Shown here: piece after piece, positions 1 through 7,849 of the stretch
Numbering within the stretch: the stretch's first letter is position 1
Layout of the letters: each line of letters begins with the position of its first letter
Source of the DNA: DATJHM01 sp035493895
GTDB lineage: Bacteria; Chloroflexota; Ktedonobacteria; Ktedonobacterales; Ktedonobacteraceae
DNA length: 63,031 nucleotides
Direction: 5' to 3'
Assembly (NCBI GenBank): GCA_035493895.1
Contig: DATJHM010000334.1
Span: 1-63,031, forward strand
Position numbers and translations under genes: made by a program
The notes under the pieces: model-generated
The model's input: the letters and a program-made list of their open reading frames with translations, nothing else
What the model was told of the DNA's origin: nothing
Databases searched by the model: none

Positions 1-170
1 GCGTGAAGGACGCGCACAGCTATGAAGCAACCTTCCAGATACGCTCTCGCAGACAAAAAGACCAGCTAGCAGTGGAGATTGAGATCCAGTCAGATACAAC
101 CAGCGAACAAGAGCATCAGTGGGAAGGAACCTGGGGCGAAGCACGGACATTTCTACTGGAGCGCCAATGA
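1..170 (+). CDS. C-terminal fragment of a glycoside hydrolase (runs off the left edge)
   Basis: An open frame enters the window (codons in phase with position 3) and stops with TGA at 168-170, giving about 55 residues. Its last part, around EGTWGEARTF, closely matches the end of the gene at 439-1446 (EGKWGERRTF), and the preceding beta-rich stretch aligns loosely as well. The two are therefore tandem homologues, and this is the tail of the upstream copy. The C-terminal segment is probably the small beta-domain that closes an (alpha/alpha)6-barrel glycosidase. The enzyme's substrate cannot be judged from this piece. A hairpin that could end its transcript follows 20 bases later. Confidence 0.6.
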   Translation, partial: VKDAHSYEATFQIRSRRQKDQLAVEIEIQSDTTSEQEHQWEGTWGEARTFLLERQ

Positions 171-190
171 TGATAAACAGAAGAGAAAAT

Positions 191-213
191 GGGGCAGCGC
201 ACGATGCTGCCCC
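191..213 (+). terminator. GC-rich hairpin after the glycosidase fragment
   Basis: GGGGCAGC at 191-198 pairs perfectly with GCTGCCCC at 206-213 across a 7-base loop. There is no run of T after it, so it is a weaker intrinsic-terminator candidate, or only a 3' stabilising stem. It lies just downstream of the TGA at 168-170. Confidence 0.4.
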
Positions 214-244
214 AGGGTATTTATGCAATAGCGATCTCTAACAT

Positions 245-366
245 GTAAATTTGGAAATTCCATGGATGGATTTTTTGATAAATCGGTGAGTGACCTGCTC
301 TCTTTCTCAGGGAAGGCCCGCTCACCTCATTGCCAAAATTCCCGCTCATGGAATTCCCAAATTTAC
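245..366. repeat. 122-bp imperfect palindrome, MITE-like element
   Basis: The 20-base left end at 245-264 (GTAAATTTGG then AAATTCCATG) and the right end at 347-366 are inverted repeats with one mismatch. Further in, GGTGAG at 285-290 pairs with CTCACC at 321-326, so the unit can fold into one long interrupted hairpin. It encodes nothing. Short length, precise terminal inverted repeats and intergenic position resemble a non-autonomous mobile element or a dispersed palindromic repeat. It sits directly before the point where the next gene's 5' half is missing. Whether copies exist elsewhere cannot be seen here. Confidence 0.55.
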
Positions 367-438
367 ACTAACAGGTGTGGATTGATGTAGTATCCGCTGT
401 TAGTCATACCGATAAAGTATGGTTTTTGCAACTCACTA

Positions 439-1446
439 TTGTGGGAAAGCGGCCAGGATGTCTCCAGCCGCTTTGGTCCGCAGCAAACTGGCGGCACGAT
501 CATTCAGCATGTGCGTCCAGTGGACTTGCAGGCGAGCATGGTGCAGTGTGCCGCTATTTTAGCACAGTGGGCCACACAACTGGCTCAATGGGAAGTCGCA
601 GATTCCGCGCTCGATCTTACTGGCGAAGCTGCCACATGGAGAAAGATCGCCGACGAATTTATCGTCAGGACGCGTCAGATGTGGCAGGATGGCTGGTTCC
701 GTGATTACGATGCGCAGGCGCAAGAGTGGTCCTCCCAGCAGGATACGATGCATCTGGCTCCCATTTTTTGTGGCGCAGCTGGTTGGGGTCATATCGAACA
801 ACTGCGTCCCCATCTGGTAAATCCACCGGCACATAGCGGCTGGGCCCCGCTCTCCTGGCCGCCAGTGCTCATGACGCTTGCCGGAGCAGCCGCTGCTGCA
901 AAGATGCCGGTTGAAGCGGCCGAACTGGCGTATCGTTTTGTCGATGCATCGTATCGTAGTACCGATCGTAGAGAATTAGATCCGCATGGTGGCTTGCCCG
1001 GCGTGACGCGTGAATATCGGCAGCCTGTCGCCGCGGCTCAGGGGAACGTTCCTGACTATGTCAACGCTGGCATTGAAGGATATGGTTGGGGCGCGTTAAG
1101 TGTGCACCTGTTGTTGCGCTATATGTTGGGATTGTGCGAGGAAGATGCCGATACGCTCACTGTTGCTCCGGCCTTGCCTCAAGCGCTGCGTCGTATTGGC
1201 GCGTCCTATCGTGTCGAGCCTGTGCAATGGGGGAATTATGCGCTGGGTGTTGAGTGCATCGTACGAGATAGTGAGGGCTTTACACTGCGTTTGCACTGTA
1301 GCAAGCAGGCAAAAAAAGAGATTGACACGCTTGATATACAGGAGCCGCCGCCAGTCGTCTATACAGGTGAATGGGAAGGAAAATGGGGTGAGCGACGAAC
1401 ATTCCACCTGCCTCAACTGATAACAGAAAACAAGCAGCATCCCTGA
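439..1446 (+). CDS. 5'-truncated trehalase/GH63-like glycoside hydrolase
   Basis: The 335-residue frame begins at a TTG with no good ribosome binding site and opens directly with WESGQD, a motif normally found well inside (alpha/alpha)6-barrel glycosidases of the GH63/MGH1-like type. A segment resembling the family's 'aylvaqa..la' helices follows, then a W-rich repeat (WRKIADEF, MWQDGWFRDYD), then a C-terminal beta module. Usual family members are about twice as long, so the N-terminal half of the catalytic domain is absent. Upstream, in frame, there is only a short open stretch back to the TAG at 388-390, and then the palindromic element at 245-366. The C-terminus matches the neighbouring fragment at 1-170. 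This is probably a decaying duplicate or deletion product, although the remaining frame has no stops. Confidence 0.6.
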   Translation: MWESGQDVSSRFGPQQTGGTIIQHVRPVDLQASMVQCAAILAQWATQLAQWEVADSALDLTGEAATWRKIADEFIVRTRQMWQDGWFRDYDAQAQEWSSQQDTMHLAPIFCGAAGWGHIEQLRPHLVNPPAHSGWAPLSWPPVLMTLAGAAAAAKMPVEAAELAYRFVDASYRSTDRRELDPHGGLPGVTREYRQPVAAAQGNVPDYVNAGIEGYGWGALSVHLLLRYMLGLCEEDADTLTVAPALPQALRRIGASYRVEPVQWGNYALGVECIVRDSEGFTLRLHCSKQAKKEIDTLDIQEPPPVVYTGEWEGKWGERRTFHLPQLITENKQHP

Positions 1447-1515
1447 GCACAACTCAATCTATAGGCGAAGTAGCAGTGTCCCGCAAGAAGAATCCAGGCT
1501 CAAAGCTTTTACTGC

Positions 1516-1548
1516 TTGACAGCGTATGTCTTCTTATGTCAATATATA
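1516..1548 (+). promoter_or_regulatory. Possible promoter for the lactate permease gene
   Basis: TTGACA at 1516-1521 is a perfect -35 hexamer. The AT-rich stretch that follows offers only imperfect -10 boxes: CAATAT at a spacing of 18, or TATATA at 1543-1548 at a spacing of 21. The position, 55-90 bases before the lctP start, is suitable. Confidence 0.35.
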
Positions 1549-1604
1549 AATGAGCTAAATGCACCTTATTTTCCCCTCAAGACAGTTTTGAATGGAGGAC
1601 ACTG

Positions 1605-3293
1605 ATGTTCCACCAACTGCTCGCCCCTGTAGCGGGTAACCTTTTTCTGTCTTTTATTGTCGGATTTATCCCCATTATTGTTGTGCTCGTATTGCTAGGA
1701 ATTGTGCGTCGACCCGCCTGGCAAGCGGCCTTAGCAGGCTTGATCGTTGCGCTCCTTTTTGCCATCTTCATATGGAGGATGCCTGTGCAACAGGCAGCGA
1801 GTGCGACCCTAAACGGCATGGTATTTGCACTATTTCCTGTAATGTGGATCGTCTGGAATGCAATGTGGCTTTACAACATTGCCGTACGCTCAGGTAAGTT
1901 CGAATTGTTTCGACGCTGGATGGTGTATAACGTACCGTCTGACAAGCGCATTTTGCTCCTCCTCATCGGCTTCAGTTTTGGGGCTTTAATGGAAGGAGTT
2001 GCGGGCTTCGGAACGCCGGTTGCGATCGGGAGCGCATTACTCATCGCCCTGGGATTCCCGGTCATCGAAGCGGTGACACTCACGCTGATCTTTAATACAA
2101 CGCCGGTTGCCTTTGGTGCTCTGGGTGTGCCAATTACCACGCTTGCCAGCGTGACGGGGTTACACGCCTCGGACCTGGCGGCGATGGTTGGTCGCCAGTT
2201 GCCCATCTTTGGCTTGATCTTGCCGTTCTACGCGATGATTGTGTTTAGTGGCGTGCGCAGTCTGCGTACCATCTGGCCCGTTGCTCTGGTCGCTGGAGCC
2301 TCCTTTGCCATCATGCAATTCACGATCTCTAATTTTGTCGGACCTGAGTTGCCTGATGTCCTCGCCTCACTCTTCTCCCTCATCTGCGTTATTCTCTTCG
2401 TGCGCGTCTGGCAGCCACGTGACATTGATGAGTACCGCGCCAGTTTTGTCGCGAGCGAGCCGACCGCTGCCTCCACTGATGGTGACTCGCCGATAGGAGA
2501 GGAACATGTGCCAGTGGGCGCTACCGTCGGAGAAGTGGGAGGGAAACCCACGACCAATGAAGCAATCCTTGCCTGGTTGCCCTGGTTGCTGGTCAGTGCG
2601 ATTGTTATCGCCTGGACGTTTCTCAAAATCCCGACGCTGGGAGCACTCTCTATTCACTGGCCCGGCCTGGATCAGCAGATCTACCTCACGCTGTATAACA
2701 AGCCATATGCCGCAGTCTATGCTTTTCAGCCGCTGGCAACCGGGACGGCCATCTTGTTGACCGTGATTATCACGGCGATTGTGATGATCTCCGCTGGCTC
2801 CAGTTCAAGTATTCTGTGGCGGGCATTAGTAGATACCTGGAAGCAGCTGCGTTTTGCCATCCTCACCGTGATGCTGATCATCGGCGTAGCCTACCTGTAC
2901 AACTACTCGGGTATGTCCTATACGCTTGGTCTGGCCATCTCGGGAGTTGGCGGAATCTTCCCCTTCTTCTCCGTCTTCCTCGGCTGGATTGCCTGTTTCT
3001 TGAGTGGTAGCGACACATCGAGCAACGCCCTGTTTGGCAATTTGCAGGTCGTTGCCGCGCGCCAGCTCAATCTCAGTCAGGTATTGATGGCGGCCACCAA
3101 TAGCAGTGGGGCGGTAATGGCGAAGATGATCTCGCCGCAAAACGTCAGTACAGGCGTCTCGACGACGACGCTCACCGGAAAAGAAGGGCTTATTATCCGC
3201 AGGACGTTTTTCCATAGCCTTATTCTGGCCACGATCCTGGGCATCATCGTCATGATTCAACAATATCTCATCCCAGGAATCATCCCTCACTAA
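1605..3293 (+). CDS. lctP: L-lactate permease (LctP family)
   Basis: This 562-residue polytopic membrane protein has about a dozen hydrophobic segments and the LctP signature region GALMEGVAGFGTPVAIG near residues 126-142. Family length is about 530-570, so it is complete. It should import lactate (and possibly glycolate) by proton symport at the cytoplasmic membrane. A hydrophilic, acidic loop near residues 275-315 is probably cytoplasmic. The conserved end includes the SGSDTSSNALFG and ISPQN motifs. The ATG at 1605 has GGAGG at 1594-1598, six bases away. It appears to be a single-gene unit, convergent with the PP2C gene. No lactate dehydrogenase genes are adjacent. Confidence 0.92.
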   Translation: MFHQLLAPVAGNLFLSFIVGFIPIIVVLVLLGIVRRPAWQAALAGLIVALLFAIFIWRMPVQQAASATLNGMVFALFPVMWIVWNAMWLYNIAVRSGKFELFRRWMVYNVPSDKRILLLLIGFSFGALMEGVAGFGTPVAIGSALLIALGFPVIEAVTLTLIFNTTPVAFGALGVPITTLASVTGLHASDLAAMVGRQLPIFGLILPFYAMIVFSGVRSLRTIWPVALVAGASFAIMQFTISNFVGPELPDVLASLFSLICVILFVRVWQPRDIDEYRASFVASEPTAASTDGDSPIGEEHVPVGATVGEVGGKPTTNEAILAWLPWLLVSAIVIAWTFLKIPTLGALSIHWPGLDQQIYLTLYNKPYAAVYAFQPLATGTAILLTVIITAIVMISAGSSSSILWRALVDTWKQLRFAILTVMLIIGVAYLYNYSGMSYTLGLAISGVGGIFPFFSVFLGWIACFLSGSDTSSNALFGNLQVVAARQLNLSQVLMAATNSSGAVMAKMISPQNVSTGVSTTTLTGKEGLIIRRTFFHSLILATILGIIVMIQQYLIPGIIPH

Positions 3294-3313
3294 CGGATCT
3301 CTGAAAAGTGCTG

Positions 3314-3348
3314 GATACTGTTGTAGCAGATACTGCAACAGTATCTGC
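3314..3348. repeat. Overlapping, mutually exclusive stem-loops after lctP
   Basis: Two perfect 10-bp stems share bases. Stem A is GATACTGTTG (3314-3323) with CAACAGTATC (3336-3345). Stem B is GCAGATACTG (3326-3335) with CAGTATCTGC (3339-3348) around a CAA loop. The GATACTG word thus occurs twice, with its complement once. The remainder of the 308-base gap between the convergent genes (3294-3601) shows no other structure. A shared terminator or RNA-stability element is likely, although neither side has a long T run. Confidence 0.5.
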
Positions 3349-3601
3349 CTCTGCGCGCTTTCTCGGAGGGTAGTATGTATCGTCTCTCCTGATGAGTTCG
3401 TTGGGAAATGGACTATATTCGGTGGTGATGATACAACAACGGGGTAAGCGCGTTTTTGCGTACAAAAACGTATGCCCTGGGAAGATAACACAGAACAGTG
3501 AGAATCTGTGTAACCCGGTGCCGTATTATTCTATGTTGGGGCGTTCGAAAACATATGCTGCTGTGCCAGAAGCGTTATTTTTTGAGCTCGGCTGTTCCTG
3601 G

Positions 3602-4699
3602 CTAAAATCGGCATGTGAGCACAATCGCACTCATATCGTCTGGTTTTGCGCGCACGGTCTCATGGCGTTCCTGATGTGAGCGTTCTAACGAGCGTTCGAC
3701 GAGGACACGTGCGGCCGATTTGCGGGGACAGGTGCGCAATACTTCTTCGATCTCTTGATCGACCAGATTATCGTGAATGCCATCGGTACAGAGCAGAATA
3801 CGGTCGCCGGGGTAAATGGTAATCTGGTCGGTGTGAATGCTGGGAGGGATTGGCCCACCAAGAGCCTGAGTAATGCCTCCACGCAGGCGGAAGTAGCTGT
3901 ATTCTGTATCGGTCAGCTGATTGGCGCGCATGGCCTGATCGATGCGTAGAGCGTCGTCGTCGTTGATAATCTGGTTTTCTACCAGTTTTGCCAGCAAGCC
4001 ATCATCATTGGTCAGGCGTTTCAAAGGCTCCTGTTCATGGAGCAGGTAGATACGGCTATCACCGACATGCGCATGTACCATCGTATACCCATGCGTGCCT
4101 GCTCGACGAGAAAATGCCAGGAGTGCCACTGTGGTTGCCAGATCATCCGTTCCGGCCAGATGCGCGCCTTCTGTACGCACAAGTTCATCTGCGTCCTGAA
4201 TGATGAGCTGGAGTATGTTGCAGAGATCAAACTTATCGCTTTGTTCCAGGAAGGTAGGCACTTTGCGACCGTTTTGGAGTTGCCTGAGTACGTGCTTCCA
4301 GCGCTGGTTGGTGGCGCGTGCCGCAGTTTGTGAAGCGATCTCTCCGGCCGCGCTTCCTCCGACACCGTCATAGACGGCAAAAAGGCCACTATGAATGTCA
4401 ACAAGGGTACTATCCTCGTTGCGCTCAGGATGGCGTTCGCAGGCTATGCTATGTCGTGCTATATCGAAAGAAGGGATGGAGAGTACAGGCGGCGTATAAA
4501 GTGTTGTAGATGTATGTTTTTTTATTCTATGTCGCGGCATCTTCGTCGCATATGCCTTTCGCGTAGTAGTTTCATGGTGGTTCGTTTGCTTTCTATTGTT
4601 GAAAGATTGCTCACGACCATCAATTTCCATATAATTTACTTGTTCGGCCAAAAGATGGCCAGTATGTAATTTGCGACTGTTGTTTTGATCCATTACCAC
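3602..4699 (-). CDS. PP2C-family Ser/Thr protein phosphatase
   Basis: This is a metal-dependent (Mn/Mg) phosphatase of the PPM/PP2C family, expected to remove phosphate from proteins modified by the genome's many Hanks-type kinases. The visible order of motifs is NEDS (an early Asp region), AVYDGVGG, GDSRIY, LCTDGIHDNL and PDDMSAIVL, covering the five core acidic positions. The catalytic domain begins near residue 75. The first 70 residues are basic, low in complexity and without a recognisable domain, so translation could start later than the GTG at 4699; a nearby ATG lies at 4693. It stands alone on the minus strand. Confidence 0.85.
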   Translation of the reverse strand: MVMDQNNSRKLHTGHLLAEQVNYMEIDGREQSFNNRKQTNHHETTTRKAYATKMPRHRIKKHTSTTLYTPPVLSIPSFDIARHSIACERHPERNEDSTLVDIHSGLFAVYDGVGGSAAGEIASQTAARATNQRWKHVLRQLQNGRKVPTFLEQSDKFDLCNILQLIIQDADELVRTEGAHLAGTDDLATTVALLAFSRRAGTHGYTMVHAHVGDSRIYLLHEQEPLKRLTNDDGLLAKLVENQIINDDDALRIDQAMRANQLTDTEYSYFRLRGGITQALGGPIPPSIHTDQITIYPGDRILLCTDGIHDNLVDQEIEEVLRTCPRKSAARVLVERSLERSHQERHETVRAKPDDMSAIVLTCRF

Positions 4700-4850
4700 A
4701 TTTTCTCATTCTTGTTTGTGCTTGTTAGTAAAACTTATAATGTTGTTCTCAAGTATGGCGCGGGCACTCCAAAAAAATGATAGCATAGGTTATGAGTGCA
4801 AGTATAACAGAAAGTAACAGAAAAAGAAAAGAGTTTTATCCATTCACGAT

Positions 4851-5564
4851 TTAAATGAGCTCACTTATCCTTAAAAAATTTTCAAACATGATCCGCGTAT
4901 GGCTAAGATAAATGGGGTAATGAAGCGCCCCTTCGGCGACAATCAGGCCGTGCGCTTCCTCGCCAATTTCTTCAACCACGCTCTGTCTGGCATCGGGATG
5001 ATGTAACCAGTGATGGAGCATCTCTGGATTCAGTTCGACATGGTACTGAATACCATAAGCTCTTCTACCATAACGAAACGCTTGATTCTCTGTATTTTGG
5101 TGGGTGGCTAATAGTGTTGCTCCCGTGGGCAGGGTAAAGGTATCAGCATGCCAATGGTAAATTTTTTGATACCCTGGTAGACCTGCATAAAGCGGATCTT
5201 TTTTTCCGGCTTCGGTGATTTCAACGTCAAAAAAACCTATCTCCGTCATGGTGTGTTTTCTGACTTCTCCACCCAGTACTTTTGCCAGTAACTGTGAACC
5301 AAGACAGATGCCCAGGAATGGTATCTCTTTCTCCAGCACCGTACGGATGAGCCGCTGTTCTTGCGCAAAGTACGGATACTGATCTTCTGCATACACGTGC
5401 TGCGAACCACCAAAGGCAATAACTGCTGTATATGCTGTCGGATCTGGTAGATCGTCGGTCTCGACATTGACTACTTCGTACTCGATACCATGCTCGTGGA
5501 GGAGCTCGCCAAGGTATCCTTCCGGGTTGTCCCAGATATGCTGAAGCGCTAAGACACGGCCCAT
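4851..5564 (-). CDS. Class I glutamine amidotransferase domain protein
   Basis: The 237-residue protein is a free-standing class I GATase resembling the GMP-synthase glutaminase domain. The nucleophile elbow GICLGSQ contains Cys87, and the triad is completed by His175 and Glu177 in YGIQYHVE. The oxyanion-strand motif FGGSQ is also present. Such stand-alone proteins can be gamma-glutamyl hydrolases or transfer ammonia to an unknown acceptor, and no partner synthase is adjacent. The start at 5564 has a GGGGGGACAG stretch about ten bases upstream. The gene is transcribed away from the SGNH hydrolase gene across a 329-base gap. Confidence 0.85.
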   Translation of the reverse strand: MGRVLALQHIWDNPEGYLGELLHEHGIEYEVVNVETDDLPDPTAYTAVIAFGGSQHVYAEDQYPYFAQEQRLIRTVLEKEIPFLGICLGSQLLAKVLGGEVRKHTMTEIGFFDVEITEAGKKDPLYAGLPGYQKIYHWHADTFTLPTGATLLATHQNTENQAFRYGRRAYGIQYHVELNPEMLHHWLHHPDARQSVVEEIGEEAHGLIVAEGALHYPIYLSHTRIMFENFLRISELI

Positions 5565-5893
5565 GTTTTCTCTGTCCCCCCCTGTTTCCTTGTGCTACGT
5601 ATGCATGCGTTTATCTATAGTGATATAACATTATGGCCTCGTTTGCAAGGTTTTTTTTACTATTTACCTGCCTGCTGGCGCTTCTTTGTGCCGCACAAAT
5701 GAAACATCTCTTACTATGGTATCATGCCTTGCTCTTTTTGCATAGGATAATCTGGCTATGATCCGGGAAGAATGGCCCGTGAGAGGTGATTGTGATTTCG
5801 TTTCTGCTGAACCTCGCTTCCTCTGGAATTTATGCTTGTAATTAGACATAATTTATGAGATGATCGAATTATAATGGCATAAAGGAGGTTTTT
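5565..5893. other. Intergenic gap between divergent genes
   Basis: These 329 bases separate the amidotransferase gene (minus) from the SGNH hydrolase gene (plus). They must hold both promoters. TATAAT occurs at 5870-5875, but it is too close to the AAAGGAGG ribosome binding site before 5894 to be convincing. A TAGACA at 5843-5848 is poorly spaced from it. No coding frame is supported here. Confidence 0.4.
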
Positions 5894-6766
5894 ATGTTTT
5901 ATAGTATGCAGCAGTATCTGAAATTTGTGATTTCGTTGCTGCTAGCACTATTGCTGGCGACTGTGGTGAGCTCAAGCGCTTTTGCCTCCGCCCTCCCCGC
6001 GCAGGCACAGTTTGTCGGTCCTAAGAAATTTTATCTGGCCCTTGGGGATTCGCTAGCCTTTGGCTATCAACCCAATGGGGATTATAAACATGGGTATGCC
6101 GCCGATTTTTTATCTGATCTGCGACATCAACATAATGGGGTGCTGGCGGGGCTCAATTTTTCCTGTCCCGGAGAAAACAGCCAGACGTTTATTACCGGTA
6201 TTTGTGCGCCTCTCCAGACGCTTATCGAGACCTATCCTATTCTCAAAAAGCTTCCGCCCAAATTTATTCCGAAGCAGATGGATCTGGCCGTTGGCGTTCT
6301 CCACTTACTTGCCGGTCAGGTCAGTCCTGTTACGCTGGATATCGGGGCCAATGATGTGTTAAATGCGATGGACACGACCAGTTGTACCGTGAATATTCCC
6401 CAGTTCCAATTTGATCTGCTGCGGCTTGATACTAATTTACAGCTTATTTTACCTGCGCTTCATGCGGCCTTGCAGGTGAAAGGGAAGAAGGCTGGTGATC
6501 TTCTCGTCATGAATTACTATGATCCTTACCAGAATCGTTGCCCCAATCTTGTATCCTATACGCAGGAGATCAATGCGTTGATTGCCAGGGACGTTGCGCC
6601 ATACGCGACGCTCGTGGATGTTTTTAGCGCGTTCGGGGGAGCGGAGACGCCTAATCCTAACATCTGTAGTTATACCTGGATCTGTTCCACGAAGTCTGAT
6701 ATCCATGCCTCTTCTGCCGGTTACCAGGCCATTGCCCGGGCATTTGAGCAGGCTTATGGGTATTGA
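5894..6766 (+). CDS. Secreted SGNH/GDSL-type hydrolase
   Basis: The protein (290 residues) begins with a Sec signal peptide: a hydrophobic core around residues 9-30, then ASALPAQA, with likely cleavage near residue 38. The SGNH-fold blocks follow. Block I is ALGDSLAFG with nucleophile Ser53. A GAND motif provides the oxyanion-hole Asn. The block V region DIHASSAGYQ supplies Asp269 and His271. An esterase or lipase acting on an extracellular ester is expected, but the substrate is unknown. Paired cysteines in the second half suggest disulfides. AAAGGAGG sits just before the ATG at 5894. It is a monocistronic gene. Confidence 0.85.
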   Translation: MFYSMQQYLKFVISLLLALLLATVVSSSAFASALPAQAQFVGPKKFYLALGDSLAFGYQPNGDYKHGYAADFLSDLRHQHNGVLAGLNFSCPGENSQTFITGICAPLQTLIETYPILKKLPPKFIPKQMDLAVGVLHLLAGQVSPVTLDIGANDVLNAMDTTSCTVNIPQFQFDLLRLDTNLQLILPALHAALQVKGKKAGDLLVMNYYDPYQNRCPNLVSYTQEINALIARDVAPYATLVDVFSAFGGAETPNPNICSYTWICSTKSDIHASSAGYQAIARAFEQAYGY

Positions 6767-7014
6767 CCTGGATGTTCCTATGATGGGCGTTTCCTTGCTG
6801 CGATTGCTGTGAGGAGGCAAGAACGGTGTCGTGTCATCTGTCTGATAGATCACCAGTAATATATTGGCGCTGATTTGTTTTATAATAATGCTGGTGGTCT
6901 GTTCTTTTACCAGGCTTTGTGTGCTCTCTCTGACGGTTACAGAAACTATACAATACTGCGAAAAACTGCTACATTTTCTTTTTGCATGAGGCATATCTCG
7001 AAAGCATGTAAGCG

Positions 7015-7782
7015 ATGACGAAGATAAAATTATTCCTGGTTGACGACCATGGTCCTTTGCGTAAGGCGTTGCGTGAAGGCCTGGAGGCCACGGGGGTAGT
7101 GCAGGTGGTGGATGAGGCTGCTACGGGGCGTGAGGCGGTCTCGCGGGCGCTAGAAATCGACATGGACGTGATTTTGATGGATGTGCAGTTGCAGGACGCA
7201 CAGGTTGGACGCAATGCACTCAGCGGCGTTGGCGCGGCCGTGGCGATACGCCGCGAGCGCCCCAGGATGCCGGTCGTATTTTATTCTATTCAAGATGATG
7301 ATGAGTATTATCGTGAGTTCCGGGCATCGGGTATTCTTACGCACTATGCCTATGTGCGAAAAAGCAATTATCTCTTGCCCAGTATGCTGGTCCCTTTGCT
7401 GCGCGATGCAGTGAACGGGCGCAGTCTGGTCGATCCTGAGATCGAAGATCGCGTGCAGGAGGTACGGAGTCTCGATGAGCAATCGCCACGTATGCTCCTG
7501 GAGCCAAATGAACTGCGCGTGGCGGAGTTTATGGCGCAAGGTATGACCAATGAGCAGATTGCGACTCGTCTCAATCTGCACGATAAACGTGCGGTGAGTC
7601 GGACGAATGGGCGCATTTATGCTTCCTGGGGATTGAGCGAGAATGCTGTCGACGATAAGGTCGCCCGCGCCCGCGCTACACTGATTTATACGCTCAATCG
7701 GATGATTGTCTGGGATGAGGCGGGGGTCGCGCTGGTGCAGGATCGGCGAGGGGAATGGGTTCCACTGTATGATGAGGCATGA
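7015..7782 (+). CDS. Response regulator with LuxR-like HTH
   Basis: The receiver domain occupies residues 1-130, with the acidic pair Asp10/Asp11, phosphoacceptor Asp56 (VILMDVQ) and a downstream Lys in YVRKSNY. The receiver carries an insertion after the Asp (QDAQVGRNALSG). Residues 165-215 form a divergent LuxR/FixJ-type helix-turn-helix (EPNELRVAEFMAQGMTNEQIA). The C-terminal 40 residues are not typical of NarL proteins. It precedes the sensor kinase gene by 67 bases on the same strand, so the two most likely form a signalling pair. The start has no strong ribosome binding site. Confidence 0.8.
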   Translation: MTKIKLFLVDDHGPLRKALREGLEATGVVQVVDEAATGREAVSRALEIDMDVILMDVQLQDAQVGRNALSGVGAAVAIRRERPRMPVVFYSIQDDDEYYREFRASGILTHYAYVRKSNYLLPSMLVPLLRDAVNGRSLVDPEIEDRVQEVRSLDEQSPRMLLEPNELRVAEFMAQGMTNEQIATRLNLHDKRAVSRTNGRIYASWGLSENAVDDKVARARATLIYTLNRMIVWDEAGVALVQDRRGEWVPLYDEA

Positions 7783-7849
7783 GGTCTCTTGCTATTTTCT
7801 CTATTCTATTATAGGCACTATTGCCCGCTGAGGCGGTTGAGAGGAGATC

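Noticed and set aside
2826..3491. 221-codon minus-strand frame over the end of lctP
   Set aside because: It overlaps the conserved permease C-terminus, and its product is charged and low in complexity with no motif.
5870..5875. TATAAT as promoter of the SGNH hydrolase gene
   Set aside because: It is so close to the ribosome binding site that the transcript would start inside it, and the -35 is badly spaced.
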